Source: Bacillota bacterium (GTDB taxonomy: Bacteria > Bacillota > Sulfobacillia > UBA3575 > DUQP01). Taken from it: a stretch of DNA of 62,215 bases. How positions within the stretch are numbered: position 1 is the stretch's first letter; each line of letters opens with the position of its first letter. Below the pieces are notes generated by a model that did not search any database, was not told the origin of the DNA, and saw only the letters and a list, made by a program, of their open reading frames with translations. Positions 32,568 through 41,019 of the stretch are shown here, one piece after another. The position numbers and the translations under genes were made by a program. The stretch spans positions 1 through 62,215 of the forward strand of contig DUQP01000028.1 in the NCBI GenBank assembly GCA_012837735.1. The letters are read 5' to 3'.

Positions 32568-33728
32568 CTATCCCCTGCCCTTATAAAGCCTCTGCAGTTC
32601 CCGCACTACTGCCACCAAGACGTCTGCCGCCTGGTCCATCTCTGCCTCGGTGGTAAGGCGGGAGAGACTGAGCCGAATCGCTCCCGCCTCCCTAGGCACC
32701 CCCAAAGCCCGCAATACATGGCTGTCCGGCTGGCGTGAGGAGCAGGCCGAACCAGTCGATACGTACACGCCCTTGCTTTCCAAAAAGTGCACCAACTGTT
32801 CCCCAGGCAAACCGGGAAAGGCCAGATTGATGATATGGGGGGCGGCCCCATGTTCCGGTCCATTCAAACGGACGGACGGAATCGCAGATCTTATCCGGGC
32901 AATGAATTTCTCCCGCCAGGCCGTCATCCGTTTTTGCACTGCAGCTCGCTCCCGGTGGGCCTGTCTGGCCGCCACGCCAAAACCAACAATCCCCGGCACA
33001 TTTTCTGTGCCGGAACGCAACCCCCGTTCCTGCTCACCCCCATCTATCAAAGGCACCAATTGCACGCCTGACCGCACCCACAGAGCACCGATCCCCTTCG
33101 GTCCGTGCAGTTTATGAGCGCTGATCGCCACCATGTCAATTCCCCAGCGTTGCGGATCCAATTCCAGTCTGCCAAAAGACTGGACAGCATCAACGTGCAA
33201 ATATGGCCGCTGTCCCAGAGGCAGGGATTGCAGTAAAGCACCGATTTGCCTGATCGGCTGCACGGAACCCACCTCGTTATTGACATGCATCACACTGACC
33301 AAAATGGTATCCGGCCGCAGGGCAGCTTCCAGATCCGCTACTCGCAATACGCCCTGCTCATCCACATTCAGGTATGTCACCTGGTAGCCCTGGTCTTGCA
33401 CCGCCCGGCAGGCGTTTAGGACCGCTGGGTGCTCAATGGCAGTGGTAATGATGTGCCGGCCGCGCCCTTTTCTGGCCGCCGCCGTCCCTTTGATGGCCAG
33501 GTTGTTGGCCTCGGTGCCGCTGCCGGTGAAATATATCTCATCTGGTGCCACGCCCAAGGCTTCGGCTACCGCCGCCCGGCCTTCTGTCACCAACCGCTCA
33601 GCGACCGCCCCGCGCCTATGCAACGAGGATGGGTTGCCGTAATCCCGTTGCAAAGCCGCCACCATTGCAGCCACTACTAACGGATCGGCCTGGGTGGTGG
33701 CGCTATTGTCTAAGTATATCTCAAGCAC
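32568..33728 (-). CDS. Cysteine desulfurase (NifS/IscS-type partner of ThiI)
   Basis: The 386-residue PLP enzyme takes sulfur from cysteine. It has the N-terminal YLDNSATT, the PLP lysine in SAHKLHGPKG, and the loop with the catalytic cysteine STGSACSSR. The GTG at 33728 is chosen because GGAGGAAGGGG precedes it and because the family start is at that point. Pairing with thiI suggests its main job is tRNA thiolation (NifZ-like role), though a part in Fe-S assembly cannot be excluded. The upstream leader can form a stem covering the ribosome-binding site. Confidence 0.94.
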   Translation of the reverse strand: MLEIYLDNSATTQADPLVVAAMVAALQRDYGNPSSLHRRGAVAERLVTEGRAAVAEALGVAPDEIYFTGSGTEANNLAIKGTAAARKGRGRHIITTAIEHPAVLNACRAVQDQGYQVTYLNVDEQGVLRVADLEAALRPDTILVSVMHVNNEVGSVQPIRQIGALLQSLPLGQRPYLHVDAVQSFGRLELDPQRWGIDMVAISAHKLHGPKGIGALWVRSGVQLVPLIDGGEQERGLRSGTENVPGIVGFGVAARQAHRERAAVQKRMTAWREKFIARIRSAIPSVRLNGPEHGAAPHIINLAFPGLPGEQLVHFLESKGVYVSTGSACSSRQPDSHVLRALGVPREAGAIRLSLSRLTTEAEMDQAADVLVAVVRELQRLYKGRG

Positions 33729-33731
33729 AAA

Positions 33732-33823
33732 AATCCCCTTCCTCCCCGCGAACCATACCGCCACCTGATAGCATCTCGCATTCAAGCGACTCGCAATCGG
33801 GTTCGACAAGCAAGAAGGGGATT
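33732..33823 (-). promoter_or_regulatory. Leader with stem that can mask the nifS ribosome-binding site
   Basis: In the minus-strand transcript AATCCCCTTC (rc 33814-33823) is perfectly complementary to GAAGGGGATT (rc 33732-33741), which contains most of the cysteine desulfurase Shine-Dalgarno sequence. The 72 bases between the arms are GC-rich and partly self-complementary. No known riboswitch class is recognised. Confidence 0.4.
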
Positions 33824-33836
33824 CCTTTTCTCCTTG

Positions 33837-35015
33837 CTAGCGCCGGGCAGCGATTTCGGCCCAAATGCCGGGGTCCTCATACCCCAATCGCCAGATGGCG
33901 ATACCCCGCAGGCCCAGTTCCCGCACCAAATCCAGTTTGGGGATCGTGCTATGCTTGTTCTCGAAATAAACCTGGTGCCGCACGCCATCCCGCCAATAGC
34001 GATATTTGGGACTGGCAACTGCGGCATCCCAATTTATCTCGGCACCAGTACGAGCTGCGCGCCGGACCGCTTCAGATGCGCTGATCATCTCAGCCATCGG
34101 TCCGTCGCCCCAATCATAACCATAAGCAGCAATTCCCAATAATATTTTGTCGGCACCTGCTTTTTGAACGGCATATGCAGCTACCGCCCGGACCCAACCT
34201 AAAGAAGCGATCGGGCCTGCCGATCCCCCTGCCCAATGCTCATCATAGGCCATGATCACCAGGGCATCGCAATTCTGAGCCAAAGCGGCGTAGTCAAACG
34301 CACCGCTCCATGTATTCCTGCGCTCGTCATGCGTTTTGCCAGGCACCACCACATATAACAAGAGCCCCTGTGACTTCAAAAGCCCATGCAGATCTGCCAC
34401 GAACTCTGTGTAATAGTCGCGAAACCTCGGGGGGATTTGCTCCAAATCCAAGTTCAGACCGACATAGCCGCCCTCTTTGACCGTTTGCACCAAATTGCCC
34501 AGAGCCCGTTCCCTCACCCGGGCATCTGCCAATACCGTCCCCACAACATCGCCGTCAAAACCTGTCCGGCCGAAATTGTGCACCAGGGCCATAGCCTGTC
34601 CCCTGTATCGCTCTGCCAGGTTGACGGCGTCGAAGCCTCCGCACTGCAACCTGCCATCCGCCCGCAGGCGATACCGGAACGGCACCAATAAATCGATCAG
34701 ATCGTTATGCCGGGCATAGGAAGCGGCCGCCAAGTCATCACCAGGGAAATCAACCGTGTAATAACCAAGTACTTCCATCCGCGCCGGGACGGTGGCCAAG
34801 GCTGACTCAACAACAGCATCCTTCTTCGCCTGGTCTTCACCAGGGCCGTTATCCTGCTGGATGACACCCTCGCCCGGGGGCAGGTTTTGCGCCGCGTCCC
34901 CTGTCTGCTCTTCAGCCGCTTCAGTATCGGGCCTGTTCATGAACGCCCACCCTACGGACAATATGATCACGACCGCCACTAACACTACTGCAATCATCAG
35001 GCTGCGTTTAGGCAA
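33837..35015 (-). CDS. Membrane-anchored GH18-family glycosidase (YaaH-like)
   Basis: A 392-residue protein with a single N-terminal membrane segment (about 7-27), a charged Glu/Gln-rich linker (about 30-75) and a GH18 TIM barrel (about 80-392). The catalytic signature appears as GLNLDLEQI, with MAYDEHW and GIAAYGYDW further on. This subgroup includes spore cortex and germination proteins such as YaaH and YdhD, but no LysM is fused here. The start is a TTG at 35015 after AGGAG; an ATG six codons downstream is the alternative. TATAAT at about 35061-35066 (minus strand) may be its -10. Confidence 0.85.
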   Translation of the reverse strand: MPKRSLMIAVVLVAVVIILSVGWAFMNRPDTEAAEEQTGDAAQNLPPGEGVIQQDNGPGEDQAKKDAVVESALATVPARMEVLGYYTVDFPGDDLAAASYARHNDLIDLLVPFRYRLRADGRLQCGGFDAVNLAERYRGQAMALVHNFGRTGFDGDVVGTVLADARVRERALGNLVQTVKEGGYVGLNLDLEQIPPRFRDYYTEFVADLHGLLKSQGLLLYVVVPGKTHDERRNTWSGAFDYAALAQNCDALVIMAYDEHWAGGSAGPIASLGWVRAVAAYAVQKAGADKILLGIAAYGYDWGDGPMAEMISASEAVRRAARTGAEINWDAAVASPKYRYWRDGVRHQVYFENKHSTIPKLDLVRELGLRGIAIWRLGYEDPGIWAEIAARR

Positions 35016-35188
35016 AAGATAAACCAGCTCCTAATTAACATAATAATTTTGTAATAATTATATTATACCCGAGAGAGGCCTTGTTTGGTGCCGGTATGTT
35101 ATTCCTTCCTGAACCCACATGATTGCCCAATTACGGTATTTCGCGTTAGAATATCTCAAAGGGGACTTTTTCTGGAAGGAGCCCACCA

Positions 35189-35767
35189 ATGGCAAGTTCA
35201 CGTTCTATGGGAAAGGTCTGCTTCGTGGATGTGGAGACAACCGGTTTGAACCCACATTGCGAAGAAATCATTGAAATTGCGCTGACACTGGCCATGTATG
35301 ACCGGTCGACCGGCGCTATTACAGCCAAATTGAATCAATACGCCGGTCTGCGCGAACCCTCCGTCCCAATTCATCGTTCCGCTACCAGAATCCATGGCCT
35401 AAAAAAATCCATGCTCAAAGGCCAGTGCCTGGATGATGAATCAGTGCTGACTCTGTTGGCACAAGCAGATTTTTTCGTCGCTCACAATGCTCCATTTGAC
35501 CGCGGTTTTTTGTCTAAATTATACCCGCAGGCAGCCGCCAAACCCTGGCTGTGCTCAATGCGGGGCATTAATTGGCGGGCATACGGTTTCCCAGGCCGAT
35601 CCCTGCCAACCCTGTTGGAATGCCACAAAATCAGCATCCCCCAGACCCATCGTGCCGAGGCAGATGTGCAGGGTGTAATTGCCCTCTTGTCTCACACCTC
35701 GCCAGGCGGGAAACCATATTTTTACCACCTGCTGCAGACTCTAGAAACGCTTTCCCAGCCGGTCTAG
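35189..35767 (+). CDS. DnaQ-like 3-prime to 5-prime exonuclease
   Basis: A 192-residue DEDDh exonuclease. Exo I is FVDVETTG, Exo II is HNAPFDRGFL, Exo III is HRAEADVQG, so all acidic metal ligands and the general-base histidine are present. It could proofread for a polymerase or trim RNA/DNA; no helicase or polymerase domain is attached. RBS GGAAGGAG precedes the ATG. It converges on the UxaA remnant: the two stop codons overlap. Confidence 0.88.
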   Translation: MASSRSMGKVCFVDVETTGLNPHCEEIIEIALTLAMYDRSTGAITAKLNQYAGLREPSVPIHRSATRIHGLKKSMLKGQCLDDESVLTLLAQADFFVAHNAPFDRGFLSKLYPQAAAKPWLCSMRGINWRAYGFPGRSLPTLLECHKISIPQTHRAEADVQGVIALLSHTSPGGKPYFYHLLQTLETLSQPV

Positions 35768-36048
35768 ATCACCGGTCTATGGCACCAAATGTCCATGGCG
35801 GTAAAATAACCGATCGACTCCGCTTTGGTAGTCTTGCCCGGGGCCACTGCCCGAACCAGAATTCGTTCCACCTGCTGCAAATCCGGCGAGGACTGGCCGC
35901 AACCCTGGTGATGCATGAAAGCGATCGCCCCAGCTACCAGTTTGGCGATAGTCTCGTTAGCACAGACACTGACAGCTAGCATACCAATCAGGTTGCGCGC
36001 CCCCACTTTTCCATCAAAGCAGCGAAAACCCATTAAAGTGCACGGCAC
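35764..36048 (-). pseudogene. Collapsed second copy of the UxaA-type lyase large subunit
   Basis: The 94-codon frame joins the first 65 or so residues of a UxaA-type large subunit (CFDGKVGARNLIG, VSVCANE, MHHQGCGQSSPD) to its last 27 (GKTTKAESIGYF, AMDIWCH). The intact gene next door is 386 residues, so about 290 codons are missing in frame. The 3-prime ends of both copies are nearly identical over about 90 bases (35765-35853 and 36118-36205), showing duplication followed by deletion. The fused product lacks most of the active site. It could still be transcribed as a small protein. Confidence 0.82.
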
Positions 36049-36115
36049 TCCCCAAATAAGCGGGGGCCCCCTGTCTGCCAGGGGGCCCTGCCTTTCCTTG
36101 CCGATAATCTCAACT

Positions 36116-37276
36116 TTAGATCACCGGTCCATGGCACCAGATGTCCATGGCGGCAAAATAACCGATCGACTCCGCTTTGGTAGTCTTGCCCGAGGCCACT
36201 GCCAGAATCTCATCCAGCAGTTCCTGCCCGGCGTCCGCCACGGATTGCGTACCCTCGATGACGCCGCTCACGCTTTTGTCCATGTGATCAGCCAGTTTTT
36301 CGTATGTCTGCTTGTTGGCCGTGATCTTAATCACCGGTACAAACGGGAAACCCTGTGGCGCGCCGCGCCCAGTTGTGAACACGATCACCTGGCAGCCTGC
36401 CGCCGCCAGACCGGTTAACAGCTCTGGCTCCCGGCCCGGTGAATCCATGATCACCAAACCCTTTTTCTGTGGGGTCTGGCCATATTCATACACATCCAGC
36501 ACTTGTTTCGTGCCGGATTTGACGATCGCTCCCAAGGATTTCTCCTCAATGGTCGTCAGACCGCCGGCGATGTTACCAGCCGTTGGTTGTCCACCACGCA
36601 TATCAGCGCCGACAGCCTTGGCCCGGTTTTCGATCCGTGCCACGATCTCCAGAATCCGCTCTTGCACCTCTGGAGTCGCCCCACGCTTGGCCAACAGATG
36701 CTCGGCCCCAATGAACTCGGTCGTCTCGCCGAACACCACTGTGCCGCCATTTTCCACCACCAAATCAGCGGCCGCCCCCGCCACCGGGTTGGAGCCCAAA
36801 CCGGAGGTGGTATCCGATCCGCCACACTTAATCCCATAGACCAGTTCGCTGATGTCACAGGGCTCCCGTTCCAGGTTTGATGCCTCGACAACCATCTTTT
36901 GTACCAGCAAAGTGCCCTCGGCAACCGCTTTGGCTGCTCCGCCCACATCTTGGATAACGATCTTTTTGACTGGTTTACCGGACTTGGCGATTTCCTCCGC
37001 CACCGCGTCCGCGTTCACGCTCTCACAACCCAAACTAACCAGCAAAACGCCTGCTAAATTGGGGTGTTTTCCCAATTGTCCGAGGATGAAACTGACCCGC
37101 TCGATATCCGGCGGAGTCTGGCAACAACCATGATGATGCAAAAAAGCAGTCGCTCCCGCCACCTGCTTCGTGATCCGCTCAGCAACTTCATTTGCACACA
37201 CCACAGTCGGAAGCACACCTACCAAATTCCGGGTACCCACCCGGCCGTCGGGGCGCCGATAACCCATGAATTGCAT
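36116..37276 (-). CDS. UxaA-type hydro-lyase, large catalytic subunit
   Basis: A 386-residue protein of the altronate/galactarate dehydratase C-terminal family, which also includes the large subunit of sulfolactate sulfo-lyase (SuyB). Motifs include GYRRPDGRVGTRN, HHHGCCQTPPD and GIKCGGSDTTSG. With the adjacent SAF-domain subunit it would form an iron-dependent lyase acting on a 2-hydroxy acid. Substrate cannot be chosen from sequence: altronate, galactarate and sulfolactate are the known options, and no sugar-acid or sulfonate catabolic genes are nearby. It begins directly after the small subunit with no gap. Confidence 0.85.
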   Translation of the reverse strand: MQFMGYRRPDGRVGTRNLVGVLPTVVCANEVAERITKQVAGATAFLHHHGCCQTPPDIERVSFILGQLGKHPNLAGVLLVSLGCESVNADAVAEEIAKSGKPVKKIVIQDVGGAAKAVAEGTLLVQKMVVEASNLEREPCDISELVYGIKCGGSDTTSGLGSNPVAGAAADLVVENGGTVVFGETTEFIGAEHLLAKRGATPEVQERILEIVARIENRAKAVGADMRGGQPTAGNIAGGLTTIEEKSLGAIVKSGTKQVLDVYEYGQTPQKKGLVIMDSPGREPELLTGLAAAGCQVIVFTTGRGAPQGFPFVPVIKITANKQTYEKLADHMDKSVSGVIEGTQSVADAGQELLDEILAVASGKTTKAESIGYFAAMDIWCHGPVI

Positions 37277-37594
37277 TTAGTTTGCCCCCTTTGCCTCAAG
37301 GTCACCGCGTCCGCGCTTACTCACTACGTTATGCACGTGGACGTGTTCCCCTGTCTTGATATTAGTCGTTGCCTCACCGATCACCTCACCGTACTTCACG
37401 ATATCGCCTCCAGCAGCGATATCACTGACGGCAAATTTGTGCCCAAACGGGATAGCAACCAAAACATTGACGGTTTTGATGCCGTCTTTGAACATCACCG
37501 GGTATTCCCCGGCTTCAGGAATATCGTCGATAGCCGTCGCTACATTGTCCTGATCACCCAGGACTAAGGCCAGGGCCCTGACACTTGTGGACAT
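37277..37594 (-). CDS. UxaA-type hydro-lyase, small SAF-domain subunit
   Basis: A 105-residue SAF-domain protein equal to the N-terminal domain of altronate dehydratase or to SuyA. It carries DQDNVATAIDDIP and IPFGHKFAVSDIAAGGDIVKY, the fold that closes over the substrate. The ATG at 37594 is chosen because AAAGGGGAG lies 6 bases upstream; in-frame sequence before that is leader. It directly abuts the large subunit gene. Confidence 0.85.
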   Translation of the reverse strand: MSTSVRALALVLGDQDNVATAIDDIPEAGEYPVMFKDGIKTVNVLVAIPFGHKFAVSDIAAGGDIVKYGEVIGEATTNIKTGEHVHVHNVVSKRGRGDLEAKGAN

Positions 37595-37791
37595 CGGATT
37601 CTCCCCTTTCTTGTCATAATCAAGGACATTCATGTTGCGAATTTCGCTTTGTTTTGGGTTGAATCCTGCTTTGAAAAATCAAAAGAAAATATGTTCAAAA
37701 CAAGCCTCTATTGGGGTCATTTGTAGTTTTTAACAGGATTCTCCCACCACTGGAGAGAACTGTTATGGGAATTGCGAAAGGAGGTTTTGGC

Positions 37792-39750
37792 ATGAGCAAT
37801 CCTTATCGGTTTCTGTTTAGTCCACTGCAGATTGGGTCTGTGAAGATCAAGAACCGAATTATGTATGCTCCGGTCTGCACAAACCTGGCAGCTCCGGACG
37901 GCACCCCGACCGATAACCTGATCGCCTATTTGGAGGAACGTGCCCGCGGGGGCGCCGGCCTGATCATCCCCGGCTACGCCTTCATTGATGATTTAGCTAG
38001 CAAAGCGAACTTTAATCAAATTGGGGCCCATAAAGATGGGATGGTTCCCAAACTGTTTCGGGTTGCAGAAGGGATCCATGCCCATGGCGCCCATACATTC
38101 CTGCAAATAGCTCATGGGGGCAGGCGCAGCCAGTCGCGCATTATGGGCCAGCAACCAGTCGCTCCTTCCGCAGTTGAAATGCCCGGCAATCCAGAATTAG
38201 CGCGCGAGCTAACCCAAGAAGAGATTGCCGATATCGTGCAAGCATTTGCCCAGGCCGCCCGCCGCGCGCAAATGGCTGGTTTCGACGGAGTGGAGCTCCA
38301 CGGCACACATGGTTATCTGATCGCACAATTCCTCTCCCCACACACCAACCGGCGCACAGACCGGTACGGAGGTGACCTGAACGGACGCCTGACTTTCGCT
38401 CTGGAGGTCATTGCTGCCGTGCGAGCCACTGTGGGGAATGATTTCGTGGTCGGGATGCGCCTGACGGCCGACGACATGCTGGGCGGGCGAGGCCACACCC
38501 TGGATGACACGTTGGTTATGGCACCAAAGCTTGCCGGGGCCGGTCTGGACTACCTGTCGATCTCAATCGGAACTGGTGAACCCGGTCCCGGGGCCACCAG
38601 CAGCCATCCCTGCTACGTCACTCCCGGCCCGTTGGTGGAAATGGCGCAGGCAGTCCAAAAGGTGGTTGATATCCCGGTAGCCGTCGTCGGCTCAATCCTG
38701 CATCCGGACCAGGCGGAACAGATCCTGGCACAGAACGCGGCCCAAATCATTGCTATGGCCCGTCCACTGATCGCCGACCCATATCTGCCCAACAAAGCTC
38801 AAACCGGCCAGCAAGATCTAATCAGGCCATGCATTCGCTGCAACGAATGCCTGAACCATCTGCGTTCCGGCCGCGAGCTTCGGTGCAGCGTGAACGCAAA
38901 TGGCGGTTTGGAATTACGGCCCCCGGGCGCACCGGCCAGCAAGCCGAAGCGCATCCTGGTGGCCGGCGGTGGCCCGGCCGGCATAGAGGCCGCCCTGCTC
39001 GCCAGTGAGGCCGGCCATTGGGTGACCCTTTATGAAGCAAGCGGGGAACTGGGCGGAGCCTTGATACCAGCCGGGCGTCCCGGTTTCAAACAAGAACTGG
39101 TACGTCTGCGCGCATTCCTGATCAATTCCTTGCAAAAATCCGGGGTGGCAACCAAACTCAACACTCCACTCACAAAAGCGGAAGTGTTGGCGCAAAATCC
39201 CCAGGCCGTGATCGTGGCTACCGGTACCACACCCGTGCACCCGCATGTGCCTGGCAATGATTTGGCCATATTCACCGATGCCATAGAAGTCCTGAATGCC
39301 AAACCCCAACCGGGCCGAAAGACCGTAGTGATCGGCGGGGGTCTGGTCGGCTGCGAGACCGCTCTTTATTTGGCCCAGGCCGGCGAACACGTGACATTAG
39401 TCACCCGCCGCATGCAAGCGGAATTGGTGCCGGAACTCCCGGGTCCAAACCGTTATTATCTCCTACAGGGCTTGTCTGAGACCGGCGTCAAGATCATAGA
39501 AAAAGCCGACCTGGCAGCCGTACAGGCAGAGGGCGCGCAACTGCTATTGGCAGATCAGCAGTTCACCATCCCGGCAGACATGGTTGTGAACGCACGCGGT
39601 GCCGAAGCGCAAAATGAGCTTTATGAAGAATTGCGGGCAGCTTTGCCGGCCGACGTACCCGTGATCCTGATCGGTGATGCGGCCGGTGGCGGGGACATCT
39701 TCTTTGCCATCCATTCCGCAGCTGGCGCTGTGCGGGCTTTAGCTAGATAA
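37792..39750 (+). CDS. Old Yellow Enzyme-type Fe-S flavoprotein oxidoreductase (FadH/enoate-reductase-like)
   Basis: The 652-residue protein has an N-terminal FMN TIM barrel (about 1-335, HGGRRSQS and HGTHGYLIAQFLSPHTNRRTD region trimmed here to its core HGTHGYL), a 4Fe-4S motif CIRCNECLNHL with a further Cys 11 residues on (about 345-362), and a C-terminal FAD/NAD(P) module (VAGGGPAGIEAALL near 385, VIGGGLVGCETALY near 515). Relatives are 2,4-dienoyl-CoA reductase, enoate reductase and trimethylamine dehydrogenase. It probably reduces an unsaturated or enone-type acid with NAD(P)H. ATG 37792 follows AAAGGAGG. It diverges from the UxaA-type lyase and may share its regulation. Confidence 0.9.
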   Translation: MSNPYRFLFSPLQIGSVKIKNRIMYAPVCTNLAAPDGTPTDNLIAYLEERARGGAGLIIPGYAFIDDLASKANFNQIGAHKDGMVPKLFRVAEGIHAHGAHTFLQIAHGGRRSQSRIMGQQPVAPSAVEMPGNPELARELTQEEIADIVQAFAQAARRAQMAGFDGVELHGTHGYLIAQFLSPHTNRRTDRYGGDLNGRLTFALEVIAAVRATVGNDFVVGMRLTADDMLGGRGHTLDDTLVMAPKLAGAGLDYLSISIGTGEPGPGATSSHPCYVTPGPLVEMAQAVQKVVDIPVAVVGSILHPDQAEQILAQNAAQIIAMARPLIADPYLPNKAQTGQQDLIRPCIRCNECLNHLRSGRELRCSVNANGGLELRPPGAPASKPKRILVAGGGPAGIEAALLASEAGHWVTLYEASGELGGALIPAGRPGFKQELVRLRAFLINSLQKSGVATKLNTPLTKAEVLAQNPQAVIVATGTTPVHPHVPGNDLAIFTDAIEVLNAKPQPGRKTVVIGGGLVGCETALYLAQAGEHVTLVTRRMQAELVPELPGPNRYYLLQGLSETGVKIIEKADLAAVQAEGAQLLLADQQFTIPADMVVNARGAEAQNELYEELRAALPADVPVILIGDAAGGGDIFFAIHSAAGAVRALAR

Positions 39751-39793
39751 AAAAAAGGGCAACCATCTCCCAGTGAGATGGTTGCCCTTTTTT
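39751..39793. terminator. Bidirectional terminator between the flavoprotein and hsp20 genes
   Basis: A-run, GGGCAACCATCTC, 5-base loop, exact complement, then T-run: a 13-base perfect stem flanked by A6 and T7 works on both strands for the converging genes. Confidence 0.93.
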
Positions 39794-40206
39794 CAATGAA
39801 TGTCAATCCGCCTTCCTTTCATGCGCGCCGGTTCCACCTTCGGAATGCGGATCGTCAAGATGCCGTTCTGGTAATCTGCCTGGGCTTGTTCCGATTTCAC
39901 TTCCACCGGTAAAGGCACCGTGCGGGAAAAACTGCCGTAATAACGTTCCGTACGGTAGACATGCTCGTCCTTGAATTCGCTGTCTTTCTTGGCCTGCCCT
40001 GACAAGCGCAGGACACTATCTTCGATATAGACATTCAAATCTTCTTTGGATACCCCCGGGATTTCCGCCTTCACTATCACTTCCGTCTCAGTTTGCAAAA
40101 CATCCACCCGTGGAGTGGCCAAACCCCCAAAAAACGGGTTAGCGGCAAAGAAATCTCTTCCCAGGCTTTCCAGCTCACGAAACGGGTGCCACGGTATCAG
40201 GTTCAT
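39793..40206 (-). CDS. Hsp20 / small heat-shock protein
   Basis: A 137-residue alpha-crystallin-domain chaperone. The N-terminal arm (PFRELESLGRDFF) is followed by the crystallin domain from about residue 35 (VKAEIPGVSKEDL) to the NGILTIRIPK motif, and a short basic tail. It holds unfolding proteins in the cytoplasm. The ATG at 40206 is chosen from spacing to GGGGG; a start three codons earlier is possible. No CIRCE or HrcA-type repeat was seen upstream. Confidence 0.93.
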   Translation of the reverse strand: MNLIPWHPFRELESLGRDFFAANPFFGGLATPRVDVLQTETEVIVKAEIPGVSKEDLNVYIEDSVLRLSGQAKKDSEFKDEHVYRTERYYGSFSRTVPLPVEVKSEQAQADYQNGILTIRIPKVEPARMKGRRIDIH

Positions 40207-40258
40207 GCAGCACATCCCCCTACGCGTTTTTTGTTATCTTCGCCAGGCGTTGAGGTGT

Positions 40259-40939
40259 TTATGCTGCCGCATCGACCGAACCAACCGTCACTCCATTCCA
40301 GGGCCACAAGCCGTAGTTGGTGATCTGCAGTTTGGTAATCGGGCGATCCTCCCGGTAAGCCGCCGTCAGCTTCTCTTCCCAATCCGGGCCGGGCTGCACT
40401 GTTTTCAGGCCGTCCTGCGAGCGATAGCATGCTCCCAGCCAGCGTTCGCCGGGAGCAAGCACAAAATCCTCACCGCCATAACTCAAGAAAGCCTCGCCAT
40501 GGGCTGTGAAGCTCTTAATGGTCAAATCCAACAGCAACCGCTCCTGATTGCACACCGCTTCTCCTGTTTCGCAACGTCCATCAGGCTCCACCACCAACCC
40601 CGGCCATGAAAACGGGCTCCCTAAATAGATCGCCGCTGGCAAACGGCCACATACTATCACCCGGTCGCCAAAGACCACGCCAAGCGCTTCGGCTTTGTGG
40701 TAAACAACCGCCGGTGCACCACCCGGCCCCATCAGGTCCTGGTTGGCCACCTGCAACTTCTGCCCATGCTCATCAAACTTGGCCGACAACCGGTATTCCA
40801 CCCCGGGCAACGCAGCCAGGGCATGCGTGTTGATCTCGTCCACATGGATAAACAAATATTCCGTCAGCGGCTCCTGGCGACAACCACTGCCAAACACAAG
40901 CGCGACCAGCAACAGGCTGACCATTGACGCCCGCACCAT
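40259..40939 (-). CDS. Lipoprotein of unknown function in the BlaI/BlaR-like operon
   Basis: A 226-residue protein with an N-terminal leader and lipobox FGSGC (Cys about 20), followed by a predominantly beta mature region with no recognised domain; cysteines at CETGEAVC and late GACYRS could form disulfides. ATG 40939 has GGAGGGGG upstream. It lies 80 bases after the M56 receptor gene in the same direction, so it is probably the regulated output or an accessory of that cassette. Function unknown. Confidence 0.72.
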   Translation of the reverse strand: MVRASMVSLLLVALVFGSGCRQEPLTEYLFIHVDEINTHALAALPGVEYRLSAKFDEHGQKLQVANQDLMGPGGAPAVVYHKAEALGVVFGDRVIVCGRLPAAIYLGSPFSWPGLVVEPDGRCETGEAVCNQERLLLDLTIKSFTAHGEAFLSYGGEDFVLAPGERWLGACYRSQDGLKTVQPGPDWEEKLTAAYREDRPITKLQITNYGLWPWNGVTVGSVDAAA

Positions 40940-41019
40940 GACTCCCCCTCCAGCAAATGGTAATAAATGGTACGACAATGCCCGGTCATATTCCTGCTGC
41001 GCAAAACAGCAGCCTTTGT

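Noticed and set aside
33750..33812. tRNA-like look of the nifS leader (GGGTTCGA on the plus strand)
   Set aside because: No acceptor stem or anticodon arm could be folded consistently.
36062..36090. GC-rich hairpin between the UxaA remnant and the intact gene as a terminator
   Set aside because: Strong stem but no proper U-tract on either strand; left unassigned.
36116..37594. Naming the UxaA-type pair as sulfolactate sulfo-lyase SuyAB
   Set aside because: Subunit sizes fit, but altronate and galactarate dehydratases share the same domains and no sulfonate genes are nearby.
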